The notes beneath the pieces are model-generated. The model saw nothing but the letters and a program-made list of their open reading frames with translations, was not told the DNA's origin and ran no database searches. Of a stretch of 8,216 nucleotides of DNA, positions 1 through 4,750 are shown in pieces. The position numbers and the translations under genes were made by a program. Source of the stretch: Mycoplasmatota bacterium. GTDB lineage: Bacteria > Bacillota_I > Bacilli_A > Izemoplasmatales > Izemoplasmataceae. The stretch lies in assembly GCA_030636545.1 (NCBI GenBank), contig DAOVWR010000050.1:1-8216 (forward strand), given 5' to 3'. Position 1 is the stretch's first letter. The number at the start of each line of letters is the position of its first letter.

Positions 1-467
1 AATTTTTTAAATACTCTAAATGCTATTGCTGGTTCAGTTGTTGTCCCAGACTTACTAATTACATTAATAGAAAAATCAAATCCATCAATATAATCTACTA
101 AATCCATAATATATGAACTAGAAATATGGTGTCCTACAAAGATGATTTCTAGTTTTTTCTCTTTATCAAAATGTTTACTCAACATCTCAACAGCTGCTTT
201 AGAGCCTAAGTAAGACCCTCCTATCCCAATAACCAATAAGACATCAGAATTTTCTCTAATTTTCTTTGCTGCTTCTTTTACTAAAGCAAATTCAGCTTTA
301 TTATAGTTGTTTGGTAAATCTACCCAACCTAAAAACTCATTTCCTTCACCGGTTTTAGTGTGAAGTGTATTATGAGCAATTTCAATTTCTTTTTTAATCG
401 TTGTTAAATCGCCTTTAACCACGAAATCAAGGGCTTTACCATAATCTACTTGTAAATATTTTTTCAT
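1..467 (-). CDS. pgi: Glucose-6-phosphate isomerase, N-terminal part (runs off the left edge)
   Basis: Cytoplasmic enzyme that interconverts glucose 6-phosphate and fructose 6-phosphate in glycolysis/gluconeogenesis. Translating the complement from ATG at 467 gives 155 intact codons up to the window edge. The SIS-type sugar-phosphate fold is clear: the glycine-rich IGIGGSYLGSKAAVE lies at about residues 80-94, and ISKSGTTTEPA, the Pgi phosphate-binding signature, at about 137-147. The family in Bacilli is about 450 residues, so roughly the first third is here; catalytic residues nearer the C terminus lie outside the window. A full Shine-Dalgarno AAGGAGG (complement of 476-482) sits 8 bases before the ATG and fixes the start. 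The gene follows cvfD on the same strand, and a pgi/yugI neighbourhood also occurs in Bacillus subtilis. It is separated from cvfD by a terminator and has its own candidate promoter. Confidence 0.96.
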   Translation of the reverse strand, partial: MKKYLQVDYGKALDFVVKGDLTTIKKEIEIAHNTLHTKTGEGNEFLGWVDLPNNYNKAEFALVKEAAKKIRENSDVLLVIGIGGSYLGSKAAVEMLSKHFDKEKKLEIIFVGHHISSSYIMDLVDYIDGFDFSINVISKSGTTTEPAIAFRVFKK

Positions 468-494
468 TTATAAAACCTCCTTAATTACTGCTAA

Positions 495-523
495 ATATTA
501 CCATATCTTGCACCTTTTGTATA
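495..523 (-). promoter_or_regulatory. Candidate pgi promoter with extended -10
   Basis: On the minus strand there is TATACA (complement of 518-523; 4 of 6 matches to the -35 consensus), a 17-base spacer, then TGG followed by TAATAT (complement of 495-500), an extended -10 form. It lies between the cvfD terminator and the pgi ribosome site and would give a leader of about 20 bases. Judged by eye only. Confidence 0.45.
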
Positions 524-544
524 TAAAAACAACCTAACGCAAAT

Positions 545-572
545 AAAAAACGATGATCATTCATCGTTTTTT
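545..572 (-). terminator. Rho-independent terminator of cvfD, overlapping its stop codon
   Basis: Perfect 12-base inverted repeat: AAAAAACGATGA (545-556), loop TCAT, TCATCGTTTTTT (561-572). On the minus strand it reads CGATGA-loop-TCATCG followed by a run of T. The cvfD stop codon (557-559) and last codons are inside the hairpin. The flanking A and T runs make it near-symmetric, so it could also stop plus-strand transcripts, but no plus-strand gene is present here. Confidence 0.8.
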
Positions 573-883
573 AAATCATAATTTTTTATCCATTCACTAA
601 GTTTTTCTTTCAAAGGATCGAAACCTGCTTCTAATTCAATGTTATATCTTTTCTTTTTCTTATGTAATGCCTTATAACTTAAGCTTAATCTATTATTAGA
701 CACATTTAGGATTTTTAGATCAATAACATCTCCTATATTCACGTAGTCTTCAATACCACGTACAAACCCGTCGCTAAACTCCGATATATGTATTAATCCT
801 ACATATTCTTTGTCCACTTTCACAAAAGCACCATACGGCTTTATAGCAGTAATCTCTCCTTTAATAATGCTCCCTTGTTTCAT
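557..883 (-). CDS. cvfD: S1-domain RNA-binding protein, CvfD/YugI (general stress protein 13) family
   Basis: A 108-residue cytoplasmic protein with one S1 RNA-binding OB-fold at about residues 1-72. The S1 pattern is typical: GSIIKGEITAIKPYGAFV at 4-21, a GLIHISE element at 29-35, then GDVIDLKILN and RLSLSYKA closing the barrel. A basic stretch (HKKKKR, 74-79) and a short charged tail follow. Single-S1 proteins of this size are the CvfD/YugI/GSP13 group of Firmicutes, which associate with ribosomes and act as post-transcriptional regulators; that role is family knowledge, not visible here. A GAGGTG ribosome site (complement of 892-897) supports ATG at 883. The pgi neighbour agrees with the B. 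subtilis yugI locus. The gene ends inside its own terminator, so it is probably transcribed alone. Confidence 0.9.
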   Translation of the reverse strand: MKQGSIIKGEITAIKPYGAFVKVDKEYVGLIHISEFSDGFVRGIEDYVNIGDVIDLKILNVSNNRLSLSYKALHKKKKRYNIELEAGFDPLKEKLSEWIKNYDLKNDE

Positions 884-918
884 TATTAAAACACCTCATT
901 TTTCGATTACTCGTAAAT

Positions 919-927
919 AGTATATCA
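919..927 (-). promoter_or_regulatory. Candidate cvfD extended -10 promoter
   Basis: Minus-strand TGA followed by TATACT (complement of 919-924), an extended -10 element. The -35 position 17 bases upstream (complement of 942-947, TTTCAT) is poor, as is common when an extended -10 is present. It lies just downstream of the NifU-gene terminator and about 35 bases before the cvfD start. Confidence 0.45.
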
Positions 928-955
928 AATATTAAGATAACATGAAAGTATTTAT

Positions 956-985
956 AAAAAAAAGAAAATCAAATTGATGATTTTC
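956..985 (-). terminator. Rho-independent terminator of the NifU-like gene
   Basis: Perfect 8-base stem GAAAATCA (964-971) / TGATTTTC (978-985) with a 6-base loop. On the minus strand the stem is followed directly by eight T (complement of 956-963). It is about 35 bases past the stop codon of the NifU-like gene. The stem is AT-rich, in line with the genome. Confidence 0.75.
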
Positions 986-1019
986 AATTATATTAAACAC
1001 CTTAATAAAGGGATTACCC

Positions 1020-1253
1020 TTAAATATTTTCTACTCCAATAATACCCGGAACCTCTTCTAATAGAATTGCTTCAATTCCATCCTTTAATGTTGTATCTAA
1101 AGCACTACATCCTACACATGCTCCTAGCATCTCAACATAGACAATTCCATCTCTAAATCCTATATATGTAACATCCCCACCATCTCTTTGAAGATATGGT
1201 CTTACTTTATGTAATATTTCCTTAACTTGTTTCTCAATAATTTCAACGTTCAT
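1020..1253 (-). CDS. NifU-like C-terminal domain Fe-S scaffold/carrier protein (YutI type)
   Basis: A 77-residue protein consisting of one NifU C-terminal (Nfu) domain. Seen: VRPYLQRDGGDV at about 17-28, and MLGACVGCS with the CxxC pair (Cys46, Cys49), then DTTLKDGIEAILLEEVPGI, all hallmarks of the family. Two subunits normally share one [4Fe-4S] cluster through the CxxC cysteines and hand it to target enzymes; that is family knowledge. The start is set at ATG 1253, not the in-frame GTG at 1260-1262: the GTG lies inside the Shine-Dalgarno GAGGTGA (complement of 1259-1265), which is 5 bases from this ATG. Length matches stand-alone short Nfu proteins. The gene has its own promoter and terminator. 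A link to Fe-S MEP enzymes through the nearby ispDF operon is inference only. Confidence 0.93.
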   Translation of the reverse strand: MNVEIIEKQVKEILHKVRPYLQRDGGDVTYIGFRDGIVYVEMLGACVGCSALDTTLKDGIEAILLEEVPGIIGVENI

Positions 1254-1258
1254 TGTAT

Positions 1259-1265
1259 TCACCTC
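1259..1265 (-). promoter_or_regulatory. Ribosome binding site deciding the NifU-like start
   Basis: GAGGTGA on the minus strand, 5 bases before ATG at 1253. The longer reading from GTG at 1260-1262 would begin within this site, so it is unlikely to be used. Confidence 0.8.
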
Positions 1266-1284
1266 AATTTGTTAATGCATTTAC

Positions 1285-1313
1285 ATTATACAACAAAGTC
1301 ATTTAAAGATTAA
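1285..1313 (-). promoter_or_regulatory. Candidate promoter of the NifU-like gene
   Basis: Perfect TATAAT (complement of 1285-1290), 17-base spacer, weak -35 TTAATC (complement of 1308-1313). It starts right after the T-run of the yutD terminator and gives a leader of about 25 bases. Confidence 0.55.
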
Positions 1314-1323
1314 TTAAAACGCT

Positions 1324-1349
1324 AAAAAAAATAAGGATTAGTCCTTATT
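1324..1349 (-). terminator. Rho-independent terminator of the ispD-yutD operon, overlapping the yutD stop
   Basis: Perfect 8-base stem AATAAGGA (1330-1337) / TCCTTATT (1342-1349) with a 4-base loop; on the minus strand it is followed by a T-run (complement of 1324-1331). The yutD stop codon (1345-1347) is in the upstream arm of the hairpin, so termination begins within the last codon. Confidence 0.8.
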
Positions 1350-1590
1350 CTTTTCTTTTTAATACAAAATATGGTGCATTTGGTGTACATGATTCAATTA
1401 AATAATCTGGAATTGTTTCATGATTTTCTTCTGTAAACCCCTTAAAACGGAGCATATCAGCACTATAGTCACCAACAATATATGTGTATTTATCTAAATA
1501 ACTAATATAACGATCATTAAAAGCTTTTATCTCAAGAGCTTCTTTATAATCTTTTATAACTTCATAGTTACCGTGATCTGTCTCTATCAT
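1345..1590 (-). CDS. yutD: YutD family protein (DUF1027)
   Basis: An 81-residue cytoplasmic protein resembling YutD of Bacillus subtilis. Features that match the family from memory: YEVIKDYKEALEIKAFNDRY near the N terminus, a YIVGDYSADMLRFKGF core at about 37-52, and a C-terminal cysteine-containing segment ending in APYFVLKRK. The biochemical function of YutD is not known. The gene is a little shorter than the B. subtilis protein of about 100 residues. A strong AAAGGAGG ribosome site lies upstream of ATG 1590. Its start overlaps the stop of the preceding small membrane ORF in the arrangement ATGA, pointing to translational coupling. It is the last gene of the ispD operon, although a YutI-type gene is next to it downstream, as yut genes are near each other in Bacillus. 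Confidence 0.85.
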   Translation of the reverse strand: MIETDHGNYEVIKDYKEALEIKAFNDRYISYLDKYTYIVGDYSADMLRFKGFTEENHETIPDYLIESCTPNAPYFVLKRKE

Positions 1591-1785
1591 GACTTCTTAG
1601 CCTCCTTTAGGTAATTTCTTCTATATTCTTTTACTTCATCTTTCTTCAGATGTATTAAGATTGTGAATCCTATAACAACTATTATATAAAATATTACTGT
1701 TAAATTAAACACATATAACTGATTAATTCCAAATAATAGTGTAATAAATAATAGATATTTATATTTCTTTACTTATTTTTTTCAT
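1587..1785 (-). pseudogene. Small two-helix membrane protein with a broken (or atypical) start region
   Basis: Between the pspC-like gene and yutD an open frame of 61 codons (1772 down to 1590, TGA at 1587-1589) has clear protein character: two hydrophobic helices (YLLFITLLFGINQLYVF and LTVIFYIIVVIGFTILIHL) followed by a basic tail (KKDEVKEYRR...AKK), the pattern of a small inner-membrane protein with a cytosolic end. It has no ATG or early GTG/TTG and is preceded by an in-frame TAA at 1773-1775. An ATG at 1785-1783 directly follows the TAG of the pspC-like gene, but its frame (MKKISKEI) stops after eight codons. Loss of one A from 1768-1770 or 1764-1766 would join the two into one 65-residue protein. 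So this is a frameshifted gene, a sequencing error, or a +1 frameshift case. The end overlaps the yutD start (ATGA). No family recognised. Confidence 0.6.
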
Positions 1786-2049
1786 CTAATACTTATAATC
1801 GTCTTCATTGTAAGAATACTCGTCTCGTTCAATTGTTTCTGCCTTTTTGATTTCTATTTCCTTAATTGGCAGAATAATTCCCATGATAAGGTATATCAAA
1901 ACAGGGACTCCTACTCCAGTTAAAGCCAATACTACAAAAACAATTCTTATAATACTAACATCTACCTCTAAATATTCAGCAATTCCTGTACAAACCCCTA
2001 AAAAGACTCTATCTTTATTAACTCTATATAATCGTTTTGAAACACTCAT
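1786..2049 (-). CDS. PspC domain membrane protein
   Basis: An 87-residue protein with a PspC domain at about residues 4-62. The family pattern is plain: KRLYRVNKDRVFLGVCTGIAEYLEVD (4-29), with the GVCTGIAEY motif, followed by a long hydrophobic segment (about 32-60, VSIIRIVFVV... ending in GIILP) that enters the membrane. The C-terminal 25 residues are acidic and charged and probably cytosolic. PspC proteins are linked to envelope stress in proteobacteria; in Gram-positives the domain is widespread and its role unclear. GAGGTG (complement of 2056-2061) precedes ATG 2049. It lies 18 bases after ispF in the same operon and its TAG is followed at once by the ATG of a small membrane ORF, so the two may have been translated together. 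Confidence 0.9.
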   Translation of the reverse strand: MSVSKRLYRVNKDRVFLGVCTGIAEYLEVDVSIIRIVFVVLALTGVGVPVLIYLIMGIILPIKEIEIKKAETIERDEYSYNEDDYKY

Positions 2050-2067
2050 TTATATCACCTCGTAATA

Positions 2068-2550
2068 TTATTGTTTATCTGTTTTTTCTACTAATACAAC
2101 ACTTTCAGTCATAATTGCTTCTTTTCTTCCAACAATACCAACTCTTTCACTAGTTGTAGCCTTTACACTTACTTGATTTATCTCAATATCAAGTAAATTT
2201 GCAATATTAGAACGCATTTCAAAGATGTAACTGCTAAGTTTAGGTTCTTCTAAAAATACAGTAGAATCGATATTAATAACTTTATACTTTAATCTTTTTA
2301 CTTCACTCATAACCTTCTTAACAAGTAAACTAGAGCTTATTCCTCTAAATTCTTCAGAAGTATCAGGGAATAACTGTCCTAGGTCTCCTAGTGCTAAAGC
2401 GCCAATTAGGGACTCACAGACAGTGTGTAATAAGCAATCTCCATCGCTATGTCCAACACTTCCTAGATAATAGGGAATTGTTACTCCACCTATTATCAGC
2501 TTATTGTCTTTTTCTAGCCTATGGATGTCTGTACTATGCCCTATTCTCAT
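2068..2550 (-). CDS. ispF: 2-C-methyl-D-erythritol 2,4-cyclodiphosphate synthase
   Basis: MEP-pathway enzyme (EC 4.6.1.12), normally a homotrimer, that cyclises CDP-methylerythritol 2-phosphate and releases CMP. The 160 residues match family length. Metal ligands are in their usual places: Asp8 and His10 in GHSTDIHRL and His42 in DGDCLLHTV. HSDGD (34-38), LGDLGQLFPDT (54-64) and the ATTSERVG segment (131-138, with Glu135) that binds the cytidine diphosphate are all present. The residue at 46 is Glu where the E. coli enzyme has Asp, a mild change. It overlaps the end of ispD by four bases (ATGA, 2547-2550), so translation is coupled. The ribosome site inside ispD is weak (AGAAGTGA), consistent with coupling. 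ispE and the other MEP genes are not in the window. Confidence 0.97.
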   Translation of the reverse strand: MRIGHSTDIHRLEKDNKLIIGGVTIPYYLGSVGHSDGDCLLHTVCESLIGALALGDLGQLFPDTSEEFRGISSSLLVKKVMSEVKRLKYKVINIDSTVFLEEPKLSSYIFEMRSNIANLLDIEINQVSVKATTSERVGIVGRKEAIMTESVVLVEKTDKQ

Positions 2551-3206
2551 TTTAAGATCACTTCTAATAAATTAATATCATCAAGAGTTGTTAACTTCAC
2601 ATTTCGATAATCTCCTTTTATAACAAAAGCCATAATTCCTAGATATCTTTCAACTAAAACAGTATCATCAGTACCAAAATATGTATCATCAAAGGCTAAC
2701 TGGTGTGCTTTAATCAATATATCCTTCTTAAATCCTTGGGGAGTTTGTGTAAGAATCAGTGAATTTCTATCAAGTGTTCTAACAACGCGATCACCACGTA
2801 CTTCTTGAACAGTTTCCTTAACTTTTACGCCTAATGTGATAGAAGGAAATTCCTCTAAATTATCAAAAATTAGATCAATGTTGTCTTTTAAGACGAAAGG
2901 ACGAGCTCCATCATGAACCATAACATAGTCGAAGACGGCTATTTTAAGCGCATTATATACACTATCCTGTCTGTGAACACCACCAATAATTACTTTAGTT
3001 GACGTACTTTCATACTTTTCCTGTAATGCTTCAAAATCTCTCTTAGAAACAACTAGTATAACTTCTCCACAATTTGGATCATCTTGAAAGAATTTTAAAC
3101 TATAGTCAACTACACAGCGACCATTTATTTGAATCAAAATTTTATTAGTATTTAACCCTGTTCTTAAACCACTTCCTGCAGCTAAAATAATTGCCGAATA
3201 TTTCAT
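2547..3206 (-). CDS. ispD: 2-C-methyl-D-erythritol 4-phosphate cytidylyltransferase
   Basis: MEP-pathway enzyme (EC 2.7.7.60) that joins CTP and methylerythritol 4-phosphate. The 219 residues match the usual 220-240. Seen in order: ILAAGSGLR (7-15), the glycine-rich nucleotide loop with Arg15; NK at 21-22 with the catalytic-type Lys22; VHRQDSVYNAL (77-87); VMVHDGARPFV (95-105), where most relatives have HDAARP; TQTPQ (153-157); FGTDDTVLVE (177-186); and the C-terminal GDYRNVKLTTLDD (198-210) with the second conserved Lys (Lys204). ATG 3206 has a strong AAAGGAGAG ribosome site. It is first in an operon with ispF, the pspC-like gene, a small ORF and yutD, driven by a good promoter about 45-70 bases upstream. 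Confidence 0.97.
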   Translation of the reverse strand: MKYSAIILAAGSGLRTGLNTNKILIQINGRCVVDYSLKFFQDDPNCGEVILVVSKRDFEALQEKYESTSTKVIIGGVHRQDSVYNALKIAVFDYVMVHDGARPFVLKDNIDLIFDNLEEFPSITLGVKVKETVQEVRGDRVVRTLDRNSLILTQTPQGFKKDILIKAHQLAFDDTYFGTDDTVLVERYLGIMAFVIKGDYRNVKLTTLDDINLLEVILK

Positions 3207-3249
3207 AATTTTCTCTCCTTTGTAATTTAGAATAGTTATGTGAAAAATA

Positions 3250-3277
3250 CATATATATTTGTAATAATTTCTGTCAA
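3250..3277 (-). promoter_or_regulatory. ispD operon promoter
   Basis: Perfect -35 TTGACA (complement of 3272-3277), 16-base spacer, -10 TATATG (complement of 3250-3255; a TATGTA two bases further on is an alternative). AT-rich sequence upstream could act as an UP element. It is the best -35 match in the window and lies about 45 bases from the ispD start. Confidence 0.7.
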
Positions 3278-3332
3278 AATAAATATTAATTAATAGCGAA
3301 TAAATGAATAATCTACATCGGATTTTAATTAG

Positions 3333-3423
3333 TGACTATAATCGATATTTTTGACGATAACTTTTAGAATTTGAAAAGATATCTTTTGTTATATTTTTCT
3401 AAAACCAGACTTAAATATAGTCA
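3333..3423. repeat. Nested inverted repeats around a perfect 14-base palindrome
   Basis: Three inverted-repeat pairs share nearly one centre: TGACTATA (3333-3340) with TATAGTCA (3416-3423); TTTTAGAA (3362-3369) with TTCTAAAA (3397-3404); and the inner palindrome AAAAGATATCTTTT (3374-3387). A further pair, ATAAC (3357-3361) with GTTAT (3388-3392), would compete with the middle stem. The region is AT-rich, so some pairing is expected by chance, but the nesting is notable. Function unknown. Confidence 0.5.
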
Positions 3424-3509
3424 TACTTATTTAGGTTGAAGAATTCACTGTTTTTTTTGAGTTTTTCACATTGGTATTCATAAGGTGTTGTTTGAGTATG
3501 ATTAGACAT
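3411..3509 (-). pseudogene. Possible decayed transposase C-terminal fragment
   Basis: A 32-codon open frame from ATG 3509 to TAA 3411, with in-frame TAA just upstream. Its peptide includes HTQTTPYEYQCEKLKKN, which weakly recalls the TPxEYR-like ending of IS3-family OrfB proteins. No catalytic residues, no ribosome site and no matching IS ends were found. It lies between the two inverted-repeat structures. This may equally be chance; confidence is low. Confidence 0.2.
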
Positions 3510-3551
3510 GATTTATGTTAGGTGGCGCTAATGAATAGTGTCTAACATACT
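3495..3551. repeat. Imperfect inverted repeat downstream of the PAS/GGDEF-like gene
   Basis: AGTATGATTAGACA (3495-3508) pairs with TGTCTAACATACT (3539-3551): 13 base pairs with one bulged A, spacer of 30 bases. Inside, TATGTTAG (3514-3521) can instead pair with CTAACATA (3542-3549), giving a mutually exclusive 8-base stem, and TTAG/CTAA (3518-3521/3528-3531) closes a GC-richer loop. It starts 25 bases past the stop codon at 3577 on the minus strand but has no T-run, so it is not a standard terminator. It could stabilise the mRNA 3' end or be a mobile-element relic. Confidence 0.55.
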
Positions 3552-3576
3552 TGTATTTTTATGATTATCTTTAATA

Positions 3577-4734
3577 TTATTTTTCGTTGAAGTATTTATA
3601 ATTTGCATCATATGAATCCTTGAGAGTAATTTTAAGCGCTTCAGTCGCTTCATCAATAATTTGATCAGCAATCTTCCCTTCACGGTTGGATTCTGAGATA
3701 CCGAGATTTGGGTATAAAGTTTGAGTTATCCCACCAAATACCATTGTCAAGTTAAATAAATCGCCTCCATGTTTGAGTGCTCTGTCTATTAATTCGACCT
3801 TTCTATCATCCTTTATAATAAGACCAAAATCTATACCACCTATACGGTATAAACTATGGTTATCCTTGATGAAGTTATAACGTAGTTTCTTCATGTACTC
3901 TCCCATCATTAAATCACCGACATCACGACCATATTTTTCGTTGATATTTGGGACGTTTAACAGGTGGATTATCAAAAAAGTAAATGGGACTTTTGAGTGG
4001 ATAAGTTTTTGGATTTCTTCATACATATTTTTATAGAGAGGAAGCTGATTTAAGACATCTATTTCACTTTCTGGAAATTGTCTAATATCCATCGGTTTTA
4101 TAATCGAAATTATTGATGTTTTTTTATCTAAAAATATCTTTCTTCCTACCTCTTTTATCCATACTAGATTACCATCATTTATTATCCGATAAGTAGTGTT
4201 ATAAATCGGACTTTTTTTCGTCAATTTTTCGAGTATACTTTTGTACTGAATTAAATCATCTTTGTAGATCAAGCCTTCAAACATTTCTTTCGTAAAGACA
4301 TTATTCTTTAACCCAAAATATTCGATAAATTTATCGGTTCCAAAGAAATCTTCTCCTTCATCCTTAAAACACATACCATCATTCAATATTTCTATTGTGG
4401 AAATAAATCTTTTACGTAATAGCTCAGAATCGTTATTTAGATCTATGATTTCTTCCTCTAACTTCTGGAAATCGGCTTCAGTCTTGTCTTTTCTAAATAC
4501 ACTAATAATTATTTTAAACATTAAGATTATTGTCATAAAGCCAATTAGTGAATAAGTATAGTAAGTATAGTAGATAGAACCCATAAGATCGTTGAAATAA
4601 TAATAGATAAAACCTAAGGCATAAGCAAAAGTGACTATAAAACTATAGTCCGCTTTATTCTTATTAGCAAATTTTAAAATGAAATTAAACCCAGTCCAAA
4701 CGACTAGTAATGCAATAACAAAGTATAGATCCAT
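3577..4734 (-). CDS. Membrane PAS protein with degenerate, probably inactive GGDEF domain
   Basis: A 385-residue protein. The N terminus has about three membrane helices (2-23, 30-47, 54-80), then a linker likely to be coiled coil (83-108), a PAS-like fold (about 110-215, with a typical NLVWIKEVGRKIF PAS strand near 189-201) and a C-terminal domain (about 228-380) with diguanylate-cyclase fold signatures: NINEKYGRDVGD (263-274) and YRIGGIDFGLII (296-307). The signature is GGIDF in place of GGDEF, and the metal-binding Asp of the usual DLDxFK strand is replaced (IIHLLN, 255-260), so diguanylate cyclase activity is unlikely. It may be a receptor or scaffold. TM-PAS-degenerate GGDEF is also the front half of GdpP, but no DHH/DHHA1 phosphodiesterase part follows. 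It begins 16 bases after the FAD fusion gene, with ribosome site AAAGGTGG, so the two form an operon. Confidence 0.8.
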   Translation of the reverse strand: MDLYFVIALLVVWTGFNFILKFANKNKADYSFIVTFAYALGFIYYYFNDLMGSIYYTYYTYSLIGFMTIILMFKIIISVFRKDKTEADFQKLEEEIIDLNNDSELLRKRFISTIEILNDGMCFKDEGEDFFGTDKFIEYFGLKNNVFTKEMFEGLIYKDDLIQYKSILEKLTKKSPIYNTTYRIINDGNLVWIKEVGRKIFLDKKTSIISIIKPMDIRQFPESEIDVLNQLPLYKNMYEEIQKLIHSKVPFTFLIIHLLNVPNINEKYGRDVGDLMMGEYMKKLRYNFIKDNHSLYRIGGIDFGLIIKDDRKVELIDRALKHGGDLFNLTMVFGGITQTLYPNLGISESNREGKIADQIIDEATEALKITLKDSYDANYKYFNEK

Positions 4735-4750
4735 TTATACCACCTTTATT

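Larger units (their letters stand above)
3207..3576. other. Gene-poor intergenic region of about 370 bases
   Basis: Between ispD and the PAS/GGDEF-like gene I see no gene of normal length on either strand. It holds the ispD ribosome site and promoter (to 3277), a nested inverted-repeat block at 3333-3423, a 32-codon ORF of doubtful nature at 3411-3509 (minus), and a second imperfect inverted repeat at 3495-3551. No T-run terminator for the PAS/GGDEF-like gene is evident. Confidence 0.7.

Noticed and set aside
1254..1262. Longer NifU-like start at GTG 1260-1262
   Set aside because: The GTG is part of the Shine-Dalgarno sequence for ATG 1253.
1847..2065. 72-codon open frame on the plus strand
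   Set aside because: Lies fully opposite the well-supported PspC gene, with no family resemblance; a frame shadow.
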